Source of the DNA: Trichobilharzia szidati
Lineage: Eukaryota; Platyhelminthes; Trematoda; Strigeidida; Schistosomatidae
Assembly (NCBI GenBank): GCA_944472155.2
Contig: OX235273.1
Coordinates: 108,460,582-108,524,581, forward strand
Reading direction: 5' to 3'
DNA length: 64,000 nt
Below, piece by piece: positions 33,320 through 45,889 of the stretch (the first letter of the stretch is position 1; every line of letters begins with the position of its first letter). A model generated the notes under the pieces. The model saw nothing but the letters and a program-made list of their open reading frames with translations. It was not told where the DNA came from and searched no databases. The position numbers and the translations under genes were made by a program.

Positions 33320-34605
33320 TGATCATGATTTCGTATACCCGCAGTTCTAAATTTCCCATCGACCTTGAGGTTACCAGATAAGTTTATGGTTAAAACATAT
33401 TAATTTGAAAGTGTAAAGAGAAAAGCAGTGAGACGGTAGCTTTCAAAATGCTCGAAAAACAAAATATCAGGCTTTACTCGAGCTAACATTAGTCTTAGTT
33501 TGCGTTGTATGTTATGTATAATGCGATAATTCTTCAAATATCCAGTGTATTGGGCATCTCATGAGAGATTCACTTTGTCCTCAAAGCCGTTCAATCCAAC
33601 ATCCAAATGATAATGTGCACCCTTTAAATACTATGTGCGTTTTCTTCTCTAACTGAAAAATACTCATTTTATGAATTATCTGCTGAGGAAACCTGGTCTC
33701 CCTGGCCAGTGAGTTTAATTCAACCATTACTTCCACATTGAATCGCTCTTTGGCAACTGCATCTATCTTTAACTACTGGCAAAGCCTCAGGTGACGCTTT
33801 TGAAGTACCATCTTCTTCATTCAATCAGATGAAAAAGACATTTTGGTTTGCTACGTGGTTGTTATGACTTTTTCAATAGTCTAAACAGCTGAATAACAAT
33901 GCAAACAATCAGAACAGGTTCGCAAAGTTGTAAAATTGGGAACCATTCACTAAGGTCGCTAACAGCATCGTCTGCCATCCCAAACTTCGTTTCCTGCTGA
34001 TAAATATAGTCAACCAATGAACAGCTTGTACGTGGGTAAGTACGATGTCTGCGCGTGATTAAAAGTTATTTCAGAGACAACATCCTGAGACACTGCAAAA
34101 TGGTTTAAGACGCAATTAATTTTAATGTATCAATGAAAGTATATTTACAAGACATATGCAGGTTGGACCTATAGAGTCCTTGAAATGATAATGTAAATTT
34201 GCAACGTATAATGTAACCATATTGGTCTTCCCATGCGAACTATGATGTTTTCGATGAAAATATAGCTTCCCTCAAACATTGTGTTGTTTTTTTAATCAGC
34301 ACCAAGAGACTTTAAGAGAACGAAGAATATGAATGAAAACAGTATGTTTTGGCTCCATTAAAAGCCTAGACAGTTGGGATATAACAGAGTATAAAGTGCC
34401 TAGACAATAAATTGAGAAGTATATAAGTGATAGTGTGGTGAGAAGTGGCCTCAAAGACCTGAAAAATTAGAACATGGATGACATGCTGACTCGCAAGAGG
34501 GTGCACTAATCTGCGTAATGCCCGCAGGGTTGCACCTTAACAATAAGCTGAGCAAATCTGCAGATGTTATGGGCAAAAGTATGGTTTTTCATTCAGGTCT
34601 TTTCC
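33320..34605. other. no gene recognised upstream of the minus-strand gene
   Basis: No family in this window matches and no splice-flanked ORF stands out. It should include the promoter of the minus-strand gene starting at 33316, but no core promoter element is convincing. Confidence 0.45.
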
Positions 34606-34609
34606 GTTT

Positions 34610-34845
34610 GCTTAATCCTTTACCTTTTTAGTGGAACTTAGGGGCACGAGCTAAAGTCTTGAAGTTATAGTAACAGTGTGGTTTACTTTTAAGGGGTGGA
34701 GTAGCTAGCCTCGCGCCCAACTTCCCTTCCTTACTGGTCTCGTGAACCGGTTTAGCGAGGTTTAGTAGTGCATTGGCGGTGGATTGAACCCCAGACCACA
34801 TGCGTGGTTGCCAAGCATTTCACCGCTGAACCACAGTCGTCATTG
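34610..34845 (-). repeat. SINE family A (RTE-tailed)
   Basis: Minus strand: head with B-box complement GGATTGAACCCCAGACCACA (34790-34809), body, then tail AGTGGAACTTAGGGGC (inverted) near 34632. Decayed relative to 54671-54905. Confidence 0.65.
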
Positions 34846-35059
34846 TTATTTTATCGTGAAAATCTAAACTCGTGTTCTGTTCTCGAGATGTCAAAACGCA
34901 CGTTGCTGTCCTGCAGACGGCAGCGATCAACATTTGTGAACTCAACCATTTACGCTGATCAGCATTAGCCAGCCTTCCTCCGATGGCCTTAGCTACATGT
35001 AAGGGGTGATTCTGCGAGACGACACTGACTTTCGTCGGAATACGGCGTGTTAATCAAAC

Positions 35060-35215
35060 GCTAATCCTTTTTCTTCATTGGGTGACACTGGTTCGAATTT
35101 CAGAGGGGAAATGAGTTCCTTCAAGGCTGCACATACTGCTGGCAGACTGTTGAGTGCCAACAAGCATGAATGTTGGGTCGAGGCTTACTGATGATCGTCT
35201 CCAACTATCTATTAA
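35060..35215 (+). repeat. SINE family C fragment
   Basis: Plus-oriented: GGTGACACTGGTTCGAATTT, AGAGGGGAAATGAGTTCCTT, then a degraded hammerhead (TTGAGTGCCAACAAGCATGA). Confidence 0.6.
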
Positions 35216-35389
35216 TAATCAATTTTCATGTCCAATACCTTGATGTGCTCAAGCAGAAACGTAGCTTATTAGCTTTACGGTTCATGACAATACTTAAGGT
35301 GAAATACCAAGTCTGCTGGTGTGATTAGGTGACCTCAGTGCATCTCCTAATCCCATAGTAATGGGAACCACTCTCTTAATTTTCATCAG

Positions 35390-35620
35390 ATGGCTGGGTG
35401 TAGAAAAGGGGAGGAGTCAAGTGTTTTACCTACTATTTATCGTGAGAGTGGCTGTGCAGCTACCAACGTGGAGTCATATGCTCGGGATGGTTTACTGGCG
35501 TTTCAAATGGATTGTGGGGAAAATCGGCCAGATAGCAATAGGGTCGGTTTGAGAGCACACGTGCCTTCAGCTATTAGTGCTATACACAACAAGCAATTTA
35601 AGTTTGAAAACGCCGAATGA
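35390..35620 (+). other. unrecognised short ORF
   Basis: A 76-codon ORF preceded by CATTTTCATCAG. It has no recognised motif (YARDGLLAFQMDCGENRPDS). It could be an exon or a decayed repeat ORF; nothing links it to a neighbour. Confidence 0.25.
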
Positions 35621-35899
35621 GAATGTATAAAAGCTCCATACTATTGCTGTAAACGATAAGCTGTAATGACCGCGACACGAGGAATCAGTTATCAACTATG
35701 ACAGATAATCCTAAATTATATTTTATGATGCAAATAATGTTATACTTAAAACTCTTGTTACAGTGAATAGGATACAGGTACCTGCAGATCGAAGAAAATT
35801 CGGGAACTCCACCTTCGTATTGAAATCTTGGTTCGAAAACATTTGCCAACGTATTAACCTTTTAGATGGTTAACATTCACTGTTTTGTGCTTTTTTAAC

Positions 35900-37640
35900 T
35901 AAGTTGTATCATGGGTTCCCCGTTTTCTGCTTTCAAGACTAAATACCTTATTTTGGTTGCATGCACTGGCCCAAATAAATACACTGAGAGATAATGGCAA
36001 TAGACAACCTATCTGCTTGGTTGCTGTATAGTTTACCCCATTTTATAAGGAGAGGAATTTTATGGCTTTGGCGATTCACTCGCTTCTTTAGGATTTCTGT
36101 GAGAGCACCTACTCTTGTGGTACTGGCTAGTGCGGGGCATTCTTCATTTCTCATACGCAAGTTATGAGCTTGCGAGACGGAGCTAAGAGTACTAAGTATT
36201 GATCCTAGTGTACTAAAGTCGTGTCGTCTGAAGTAACTTGTTGACAGTCTCTTCAGTTTTGAATGATCTTTTGGCTGAATAAATTGCTTCTTGATTTTTG
36301 AAACTTTTACTGTTTGCAATGGCATCACAGCGTCTAAGCATGTGTTTGATTTATAGTAAAAGATGTCTAGAGCTTTCGAGAGGTTATCAGTATAGAAGTA
36401 CTCCATTCTGAGGATCTTAACATTGATTTCACTACAGTCCAGTCTGCCTTACTGTAGTTCCTGTATATTATTTGTTGTAAAGTAGGGGTATGGGTTACAT
36501 TGCTACTTGACGGAAGTGGCAGTGCATACAGCACTGTTTTTGTGGTCGCTCCCTGGAAACTCAGAACCTACCAGGGTTGATAGGGGACGTATGTCGTGGC
36601 AGAAGATTAAGTCTAGTACGCTATTATCTCTTCTAGGGGTACTGACAGTTTGTTTCCAGCCAAGTATATCCAGTGTGCCTAAGAACTTATCATATTTGGC
36701 TGGGCCTGTAGGTATATCCCAGTTGATTTCTGGTAAGTTAAAGTCTCCATATAGGATCTTATGTTCATAGTGTAAGGTGGATAATTGCTCCAGAGTAATA
36801 ATAAGTTGGGTCTCGTAATTACTAAAGGTGCCAGGTGCTCTGTAAGTGCATCCAATTAATACTATTGTGTTATTTAAGTGTAAGTTAACGCATAAAGTCT
36901 CAAGAATATTAAGTGTACTACTTTCTAGCCGTGATACAGTAAGTGTATTCAGAAAGTACATGAGACAACCCCCTTGTCAAGGAACTTAGCCCTTAGTTCC
37001 TATTGTAATGAAGACGTAGGCGATTGAACCGATAAATACTATGTATGTCCTTCAACTTTAAATCCAAAACACCAGTATTCCTTGAACGAAATTATATTGT
37101 TTGGCAATTAAAGTGAAGAAAACTACAAAGTTTTTATTCGTTTTTGTTCAAGTCTTCATTCAACTTGCAAGCGATCGAACCATTCGCGCCTTTGAATTGC
37201 CCACCAATGGCTGCCAGTTCCAATAAACAAACGTTCAATGTTCGCGTCCATTGACACCCCTGCCTTACCACCTTCCTTGTCACACCGAAAGCGTGTGTAG
37301 TTCTGTAAGCTTATCTCTTCATCCAGTATGTTCGAATGACACTAAGATTCAGTGATGACAATTATAGGGGGTTTGTATATTACTGTGAGTGCTCTGAGTA
37401 TCGGTAGTTTATTTAGAACAGATCTAGCATTTATGAGAATCAGGTAAAGATGAGATATGAAATAGCATTTGAAGTATTTAAGTTCGTTAATCAGCTCCGA
37501 ATATGGTTCAGCACCCAGTAGTACTGTTTGACATGAAGACCCTATGTTAAGAGGAGTTTCAACATCATGCTCACCTATGTCTATCGAGTTAGTGTGTGCT
37601 GTTTTCGGTGAAGAATTAAGCGCTGGAGTACTGGATTTGC
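35900..37640 (-). pseudogene. LINE (F) endonuclease and linker
   Basis: Minus strand from high to low: NARSVLNKLPILRALTVIYK (endonuclease start, about 37450-37370), a damaged gap, then IVLIGCTYRAPGTFSNYETQ, HKILYGDFNLPEINWDIPTG (GDFN motif), SVLDLIFCH and GSDHK (SDH catalytic motif) at 36961-36503. The linker to RT follows at 36406-35948 (LSTSYFRRHDFSTLGSILST). The RT is absent. Apurinic-type endonuclease LINE, CR1/I-like; 3' truncated or rearranged. Confidence 0.8.
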
Positions 37641-37855
37641 TGATACTGTTGCTCTCTTATTCTTCTATAGTATAAGTTATAGTGATTGTTAATATGGCTG
37701 TTGAAAGCAGCCTTAGAAAAAGCACTAAAATACCACACTCTGTAGCCACGAGAGCATCAGCCTGAGGAGGCAATAACTCAGGGACATCAACCCCATCTCG
37801 CATACCGATTCTAAAGACTCGTGCACATCTCGCCTGTCCCGATACTAAGCCTACA

Positions 37856-38923
37856 TTGCCACAGTCTAGCACTGAAACGGCACAGGCAGTACCAGGTGGA
37901 CATGATACTACACCTGAAGCCATTGGAAGCCAGTGCGTGACACTCGGCAAAACAAAGAAACACTCAAGACGCCATAAGACCTCGAAAGCGTCATGTAGAA
38001 AAGGAGACAAGTGTGAGGCCTGTAGTGTTATCGTTTCTAAAACGGATTCAGCATTTGAATGCAATTTTTGCAAACGATGGGTACACTGCCGTTGTCACAA
38101 AGGGGCGCCAAAACCATATTATTAGTTTATGCAAGATAACCCGTGGTTCTGGTAAAACTGCCCACTTTGTCACCCTGACATAGTCTCACACATAGTGTCT
38201 GTGGATAGCAGAAGCAGCACACCACTCTTGTGTCTCAACACAGTCTCGCGCAGCTCTCTACCTGTTAACACCACACTACCAAAACTCGGTAAAAACTGTA
38301 GGAGGGATACTCAAGCCAAACCGACTGGGAATGCCAATCTTCATAAAGTAAAGGTACTCAAGGTTGCACCTAGAACATCAGGGGAAGATGGAATTGCAAA
38401 AGCACCACTTGCATCCACTAGCAAGCCTGGCAACACAGCAAAGGCTGGCCAAAACCTGATGAAGCCTTAAGTTACTGACCCTAAAAAGGAATACAAGCAG
38501 CCAAAAGCCAAACCTAAGTCTGAGGTCAGTCAATCTAATTCCTTTATCCTGTTTAATGTACTCGTTTGCAAGGATAGCTTGCATGAAAAACGGGCCCTGT
38601 TGGATCAGGAACAATTGTCCAGATTGTGCAATAAATTAGGTCTGAACATAAGTTCGGTGAAACTGTGCAGGCTGTACAGGGGTGTCCAGACGCCTCAGGG
38701 TAAGTCACCCCCATTAAGGGTTACACTGGACTCCGCCAAAGAGGCCGAAAGGATAATATTACTGGCCCAGGTACTAGCCATCGACAGGAGTTCCAGAACA
38801 AGGGTGAGACATGACAGACCATGGGCTAACAGACAAATGGCGAGGGAGTCACTGAAACTGATTCTTTCTATCTCTATGCTCATACAAGGGTGTTCCGGAG
38901 CTGGAAACTGGCACTGCTTGTAA
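37856..38923 (+). pseudogene. LINE ORF1 with PHD-like finger
   Basis: 37856-38125 reads KCEACSVIVSKTDSAFECNF, CKRWVHCRCHKG, a Cys/His spacing (C-x2-C, C-x2-C, H-x2-C-x1-C) like the PHD fingers found in ORF1 of CR1-group LINEs, followed by a stop. The frame resumes at 38195 with a Lys/Pro-rich linker (KVKVLKVAPRTSG), then 38579-38923 RALLDQEQLSRLCNKLGL and LRVTLDSAKEAERIILLAQV, which may be an RRM-like nucleic-acid binding part. At least two breaks. Confidence 0.7.
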
Positions 38924-39216
38924 AAACACATGCATGACGTACTGCAATGGAGATAGCTGTCATCTCAGATGGCCTCTGGCGCTTCTGGAGTAATCCCCAT
39001 TTTCCGACTACCTCGCGCCGCTCATCTCACACAGATCAGTTCCGCGAGGCTGCTCCACGGAACACTTGACCCTAGAACTTCAACGGTGGTGCGAGACCAA
39101 GGGGAGAATTGGAGGACACATCCGATGCTGCGGAAGCAGACCCCGAACCATAAGGAGGCAGCAAACTGAGGCCTTAATATTTCCCCAAGCCTCAGTGACA
39201 CTACAGCGATGCGGTA

Positions 39217-40110
39217 TTGAGAATGACAGTTAGTGTCACCCAAGTGTCCTACCCAAATCCAAGGAAAAACTCACAACGCGCCGGTTACATCGGAATCGGC
39301 CAACCAGTCCTAGTATTAAGTCCTTTACCAGCAGACAATGTAACGTCAACTACCCCACAACACACTGAGACTGTGAGACTCAATGTCAGCCGCCTATACA
39401 GCAATGTGAGGGGGTTGAGAGGAAAAGTAGGCGAACTCAGAAATCTCCAAGCACACCTACGACTTAAAATAATCATTCACTCTGAAACCTGGCTAACCCC
39501 CGCTATCGCCGACAACGAAATCAGTATAGCTGATGTGGTTTTGGTCAAGAGAGATAGCGATAATAAGGAAGGAGGAGGAGTTACCATATACTTTGACAAG
39601 CAACTTTAACGTGTACGTGCAATGGGTCCACTACTTACTGAACTCCCAGACTCCATATGGTGTCATTTCACTGCGGGCTACACCCAGCACTTACTGGGTG
39701 GTACCTACCGATCACCCACCTGTGGGGCAGAGCACAACCAGCTGCTGCTCAGCACCATCGCAGGGATACGGGGCTTGGGCTATGACCAAATCAACATAGC
39801 TGGAGATTTCGATGCCCCATCAGTGAACTTTGGCCCGGGGTATCTTCAGGGAAAATTTGATCAAAATCCACTGCGAACCTTCAGAAATACAGGAATGACT
39901 GAGAACGTTGGAGACGACACCAGGTGGGACCTTGGTGGAAAGTCATTCAAACTAGATAATATTCTGGCTAGTGACTAAATACTCACCGAAGAGGTCCAGA
40001 TCATGACTCCTCTAGGAGGTAGTGACCATAAAGTCATAGGATTCGATCTTGTTCTCCATGAGCACTTGCAGTGGGACGTTACGCGACCATGTCTGTGCTA
40101 TAACACGGCG
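39217..40110 (+). pseudogene. LINE apurinic-type endonuclease
   Basis: RLYSNVRGLRGKVGELRNLQ (N motif), IIIHSETWLTPAIADNEISI (catalytic E), GGGVTIYFDKQL, a stop near 39609, LLGGTYRSPTCGAEHNQLLL, INIAGDFDAPSVNFGPGY (D motif), LDNILASD, a stop, then MTPLGGSDHKVIGFDL (SDH). All catalytic motifs are still visible although the frame breaks twice. Confidence 0.82.
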
Positions 40111-41690
40111 GACTATGCTGAAATGTGGAGGCTTTTGACCGACGCAGAATGGCCCTTAGCATGCGATGAGTTATCTGCGGATGAACAGTGGGAAGTGGTA
40201 GAACAGATTATTCACACAGCAATCCAGTATACTTTCCCTTTAGTCACAACACATCCAAAAAAGTCATCATGGCTGGAGAAAGGTGAGCAAAGTATTCTGC
40301 AAGCAAAGAGGAAGGCTTGGTTTACATGGCGAGTATCCAAGAGTCAGACAGACCACGACGCACAACTGCAACTCAGGAACCGGTGCAACGCAAGAGTTAG
40401 GAGTGACAGGAGGTCATTTCAAGCTAACATTGCCAAAAACTATTGGTGAACCCCGAAAACCTGTACCGATTCATGTAGGAAAGAAAGCCAACCAACGAGG
40501 GGGCAGGCGCCTTAGTAGATCCAAACTGTCAATACCTCACTAGTCTGGAGATGGTAGAAAAATTCAGTTTAGCCTTTACCAAACAGTTAAACAGCAATGT
40601 GGGTATTGGTGGTACGGATCAAAATGGTGGCACTACTATTTCACTGGAGGAAGACTTAGTGGCTACTCCCTAAATAAACCCAGCAATAGTACTGGGAAGC
40701 TACAGAGACTCACATCTGGAATGTCCCCAGGTTGTGGCGACATCAGGCCATCTATTCTGAAACAGTGCGCCAAAGCTCTCCGTAGGCCCTCATGCGACTT
40801 GTTCCAACACTCGAGGGATTCGGGGAAACTGCCAATGGAATGGAAAAGAGCCATCCTTTCTCCGATCTTCAAGGGTGAGGATAGGCGAAATGCCACTAGT
40901 TATGGACCAGTAGCTCCAATACCAGTGGTATCAAAAGTACTGGGATGCATTATTGACGATCACACCAGGGATTACCTCGATAGGTCTAATATACTCCATG
41001 AAGCCCAACGCGGTTTCAGGAAAGGCAGATAATGTGTAACAAACCTACTATCAGCTGGGGACGATTAGACATCATGCTGGGATATGAATGTTCCAGTCCA
41101 TGTGGTCTTCCTAGACTTTGAGAAGGCATTCGACACAGTTTGCCATGACCTATTCCTATACAAAATAGGTCAGACGGGTATAGCCACTTCTGTCATGGTT
41201 GAAGGAGTACGTAGCTGAAAGGAAATTTTCACTAAGGTCAAACGATTCCAGTCATATTGGCATGGCTCTTCATCAGGATAGTCGCAGGGTTCTATCCTAG
41301 GACCAGTGATGTTTCTGATTTTTATCAGTAACCTACCATGCTGTCTAAGCTGCCCAAATCTTCTTTATGCTGACGACAAAAAGATGTGGAGGGCGATCAA
41401 AGTGTCCGAAGGACTCACGTAGACTGGAGGCTTCTAAAAGAATGGGCGATGACCAATGGCACGGCTTTCAACATGAAAAAGTGCAAAGTAGTGAAGTTAC
41501 GCACCTGTAGACTGCAGAGTGCAAGTTACACCCTGTGCAATGAAAACTTGTCCTGCGCAACGTCGGAGCGCGACTTAGGTCTTGTTCTAACGGGAAAAAT
41601 GGGCACAAGCGTAAATTACACGGGGGACGTATCGAAGGCAACGCGATCATACACTTTACACATGGACAGTTAGGTGCACTCACTCTTGAG
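40110..41690 (+). pseudogene. LINE reverse transcriptase
   Basis: Linker SWLEKGEQSILQAKRKAWFT at about 40270; RT fingers DIRPSILKQCAKALRR, LPMEWKRAILSPIFKGEDRR at 40721-41032 with SYGPVAPIPVVSKV and HEAQRGFRKGR. Then, across frames, VVFLDFEKAFDTVCHDLFLY, SQGSILGPVMFLIFISNLPC, LLYADDKKMW (YADD intact) and FNMKKCKVVKLRTCRLQSAS. The tail continues to GLLILCYHWLRGNLTT near 41880. Confidence 0.82.
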
Positions 41691-42801
41691 CTCTTTATAA
41701 GGTTGTACAAAACATACGTCAGACCACACCTTGAAGTACACAACATCACTGCACTCCCACTGCTTAGGAGAGACGCGAACCTTTTGGAAAGAGTTCAGAG
41801 ATTGGCGAAAAAAGAGTGACGGGTCTCAGAAACAAACCATATGATGAAAGGCTAAAGAAATTAGGCCTATTAATACTTTGCTACCATTGGCTTAGGGGGA
41901 ACTTGACTACTACCCATAGGATTACAAATGTTCAGAACCACCCAAACAAGGGTGTTCTGCCATTGATTGCATACGGGCTTCCTCGTGGAAATCCTGAAGG
42001 ATAGCTCACTAGAGGGCAAAGAATCGAGTGCGCTCCCATTTCTTTTCAATGCCGGTTTGCTATCCCTGGAATTCCCCACCGGTAGACGTAGCCGCGGCAT
42101 AGCAAAGGTTGAACAATCATGCAGTGACATAAGGACTACGTCCACATGGCCAATCCCCTTAAAATCTCATATAATGGGTAGACATTGGAGCTCATCGTTT
42201 TACTTCTCTACATTCTGTCCTGTCTTACTCTCCTGACTAATCCAAACATTACGTCCCTTACGCTATTATTATTGTTGTCACATACATATATATGTCAACC
42301 TCAAACTTCATTAGCTGTCTGTTTTTACGTTTTCTTCGTTTCGTTTTCTTTCTTCAAGCCTACATAGCCTACACCAATTATATGTTATTATTATCTCTTT
42401 TTTTGACGACAACAACGGAGGACTAACTAGTGAAAGGATCAACTCCATTCACAGTAGTAACAGTCTTAACACACCGCACACTACAAACAACATATAATTA
42501 ATCCCAGCACAACTCCTTTTTGAGTCAACCAAAGCTATGATAGTCGAGTGGTAGGATGAGCTAAGCAGGAGTTTACGGAAGATCAGGAATCTTCACCTCG
42601 CAATCAAGAGGTGAGTACAAAGAAATCAAATTGGCTTATACTAGCTCGTAAAAACGATATTGGATATTGGATCAGATAATTGAACCGAAAAGTCAGTATA
42701 GTATCCTAGTCATTAGACAGAAAATAAAAGCAAATCTCGTTTGCAATTTTATCCAACAACCAATTTCTTGAAAAAACGTAAATTTTTAGTTTCCCATCTC
42801 T

Positions 42802-43431
42802 GTGATTGGGCAGAAATTAAACGCCATGTACAAGGTCATTGATGGAGTGAGACGCTCCAAGGTCATTTTCGTCCATGTTAGTCGGCCATGTTGGATTGCA
42901 GTTCCGTTGCTGTTCGTTTACACATCGATTTTTCCGTTTATCCAGCAGTTATTCACAACTTATCTTGATGCACATTGTTCACAAATATTGCGTTTCGCTT
43001 CATTATTGTTTCCATTTCTGTTGAAATTAGTTATTTCGTTTGTTTCGAAAGTTTTTGCCACCAGGTCAGTGCATTCGTTTCATTGTAATTGTTTCATACG
43101 TTGCATTCATGCATGGTTTTAGTGTTTTAATTGTTTTTCAGCTATTAATGAATTAGTACTGTGTGGAAATCTTGGAGATTATACACGTGAACATGTTTGG
43201 GAAGCAGAAGCCATTGTTTCCAGTTCACTTTTGGTTGCCGTTATTGCTGCTGGCTCAGTTGGTTACTTAATATGTAGGAATGTGGAAAAAAATGTCTCTC
43301 ACGTTCATGTTTACAGCATGCAACAATCTGCGTATGAATGCGGTGAAGAGAGCACCATCAGGATTGATATTAGCAAAGTTTTCGAAGAACTGATTAAACC
43401 CAGAGAATTTAGAACCTGGTTTGAAGTTTAA
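42802..43431 (+). other. unrecognised ORF pair
   Basis: 43142-43431 follows a strong acceptor (TTTTTCAG) and encodes GNLGDYTREHVWEAEAIVSS, a hydrophobic stretch LLVAVIAAGSVGYLIC that could span a membrane, and ISKVFEELIKPREFRTWFEV to a stop. An upstream open stretch ends at a CAG|GTCAGT donor (43064). Joining them over the 77-bp gap is out of phase, so a two-exon gene is not supported. Origin unknown. Confidence 0.3.
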
Positions 43432-43434
43432 AAA

Positions 43435-44445
43435 GCTTTGGAGCTTTTCGACAAGGTGTCTGTTGTCAGCTAAAAAATCAGGTATATTGTGAGAGAATCA
43501 AGCAAGGGTGAGCCACATGTGAAGTATGAATGTGTGGTGTTTGTATGTACTTTTGGAAGCAATAGGAAATCCCTAAATGATTGTTAATGCCTAGTGTACT
43601 AGATCCCAACGCACGAACCAGGACTGTCTGTAGTGAACGCGGTGTTAACAACCATTTTATTTGTTTCAAAACGATTTGAAAAGCGGATAACATACGATGA
43701 TCTGGTGAGTGATCGGTAAGAATTAAATAGCAAGAATAACGTTTCGGGTTTTGGTCTACAATCGGTGGTTATTTCGAAGTTACAACAAGTTGAGAAGCTG
43801 ATTATTATTCAGGGTGAAAAAATTGGCTGGTTACAAATTGCTTGTTTCAGTTCAAATAATGAAATTCCTATTTTTCGGATGCTTGTGATTTCTCCGTGGT
43901 TATAAACACGGTTGCCCATGATTTATAAGAAAACTTCAAATAAATTTTCTTTGAACCAGTGGTCTTCTTTTTCTTGGCGAAGCATCTATTGAGACGATTA
44001 GGTAGCAAAGTAGAATGTTCTGTGATTGAGAATCGTAGTCGTTGAGTTTCGGATTTATATCGTGCATCTAATTGCTATAACCCTATGAATAAAGCTTTTT
44101 CCTCATGGTGCATTATGATATCTGGAAACCATAAGCACACTGCCTTCGATAAATTTGTTTTTACTTTTTAAATGACAGCAAATAGTGAGTCATTTGAGGC
44201 GATAGGATAAATACCACTAAACGCTTTCGTGAAGAGATTAGGATATGTTTATTTTCTCGACTAGGAGACGATCTTTTTACCCAGAAAGCTCTCAGGATGT
44301 CCGCTTTTACTTTGTAATTCAAAAAAAAAGTTGAGTTGCTCACTTAGGTAGTAACAAGGGGGTGGCTTTAGGTAATGCGTCATAGAAGTAAACAGTGTAT
44401 GTCTATTGTGTCTAAATATATTAAACGTTGTAAAGCCGATCAAAT
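43435..44445. other. no gene recognised
   Basis: Unassigned single-copy-looking sequence; no family match within the window. Confidence 0.45.
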
Positions 44446-44449
44446 CGTA

Positions 44450-44640
44450 GTTCTCAAATATGAGTTAGTTTTTTAAATAATGAGTGTACCATGCTAGCGT
44501 TTGTGCTCGAAACGTCATCAGTTAATATAACTGTACAACACTGTCTGATTTATCAAAATAAAATCTTATCCATAATGGAGTTATACTCTACCACAGTGCC
44601 CAAGTTTTATACTTATATCAGCGTTCACCTTGGTTTGCAT
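44450..44640 (+). repeat. PLE terminus (third subfamily)
   Basis: GCTCGAAACGTCATCAG at about 44505 and the terminal ACCACAGTGCCCAAGTTTTA block match the 3' end at 25250-25380. No coding part remains. Confidence 0.6.
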
Positions 44641-45360
44641 ACCTAGCTCATGCATGCGTGTGATATACATTTAAGGCTAATACGCTGTTTGATGAATTAG
44701 TCCGAGATACTTAAAGTCAGACTTGAGCTCTATATCACTGTCATCAATTTTGCAACGGTCATAGGAATTAACAGCTTCACCTGACTTTCTCTTACATCGG
44801 AAACTGAAATTGACAGTCTGACATTTGGAAGGATTTAGTTTAAAAGCATTTTCTGACTACTAATAGAGAGCTGTTCATCTTAGTACAGTGTAGATGCGAA
44901 TTAAAAGACACTGGAATGGTTAGTCCGCGCACTTGACATATTTCATTTCGTATGCATATGTACATTAAGTTCGTCAAACAAAAATACAATTAGTAGTGGA
45001 CGACTATAATGGATAAAATGCTGTGATGCAAGACTGCAGCTGCATCTAAAGTACTTCTACTGTGTTTATAGGCGAATTATTTGAGATCGTTATAGGCTTT
45101 AAGTGAAGGTTGAAGATTAAGTAAGAGTAACTTTTCCATAGGTTTTAGAAAAGGGGAGGTAATAGCAATAGGTCTAAATTTAAAGCATGTTCCATTAGAC
45201 GACTTAGGTATGGGTACAATTTTAAAGTCCTTCCAAACGGCTGGCACAACATTTCTGGAAAAAGATTCATTAAATATGTGAGAGCATATCTGTACATTTT
45301 TTAAGAATAAGGCTAGGCAAACAATCTGGAACTACAAGAAGGGTTCAACGACTGGTGATA
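44640..45360 (-). pseudogene. CR1-like LINE, RT N-terminal half
   Basis: Minus strand gives KIVPIPKSSNGTCFKFRPIA, ITSPLLKPMEKLLLLNLQPS, LKAYNDLKQF at 45240-45050 and, after gaps, LNPSKCQTVNFSF near 44830 and the IDDSDIELKSDFKYLGLIHQ region near 44740. Heavily decayed. Confidence 0.65.
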
Positions 45361-45378
45361 TTTCAGAACGTCATTTAA

Positions 45379-45880
45379 TAATAATAATGATTTACTTTAT
45401 TCCAAAAACAGTACTTGTGATACAGAATGGAATTTTCAGCACTAATCACAATATTGCATCTAATTTCCTCAAATTATAAATAAAATTAATCACAGAAAAA
45501 TTTTCTACATTTACAACAGGGTTGACATAAAAAAAGTAAAAAACATGCAGCATATAAAATGGAAATAATAATAATGATAGCAGATAAGGTAATGATAATA
45601 ATACAAGTGGAAATTGCCGTGGGATTGTTTCACACAGTATTGTCGATGCGGTATACAAATGCTTGCATGATTAAAAATATTGAATATGATGTTCTCTTTA
45701 CATGATATGGTGAGGGGAAAAACAAAGATTACAGCAGTCGTAGAGATAAGTTGGTGTTTGCAGTTATGAAAGTGAAAACAAAGAATCAACAGGACCATAA
45801 ATATAATAGAAATAATAAAAGTAGAACTTGAAGGTATATAAAGATGGATGGAGGAGATTGTTTACTTTGAAATAATAGAG
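45379..45880 (-). repeat. CR1-like LINE 3' end
   Basis: (ATT)n start, then complement of the GGAATAAAG terminus: TTTACTTTATTCCAAAAACA and GTGATACAGAATGGAATTTT. Only 3' UTR sequence is recognisable. Confidence 0.6.
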
Positions 45881-45889
45881 AAGATTTGT

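Larger units (their letters stand above)
37700..42400 (+). mobile_element. near full-length CR1-like LINE (E), two ORFs, inactivated
   Basis: Ordered parts: ORF1 with a PHD-like zinc finger (37856-38923), endonuclease (39217-40110), linker and RT (40110-41690), C-terminal tail and 3' UTR to about 42400. About 4.7 kb, the longest element here. Many frameshifts and stops. It lies head to head with LINE F, with only about 60-200 bp between the two 5' ends. Confidence 0.8.

Noticed and set aside
35770..35870. Plus-strand coding exon (DRRKFGNSTFVLKSWFENIC)
   Set aside because: It may be a LINE C-terminal fragment or an exon; nothing in the flanks decides, and the frame is short.
43065..43141. 77-bp mini-intron joining the ORFs at 42802 and 43142
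   Set aside because: Both splice sites look good, but the join brings an immediate in-frame stop, and the compatible upstream frame has a stop about 12 codons before the donor.
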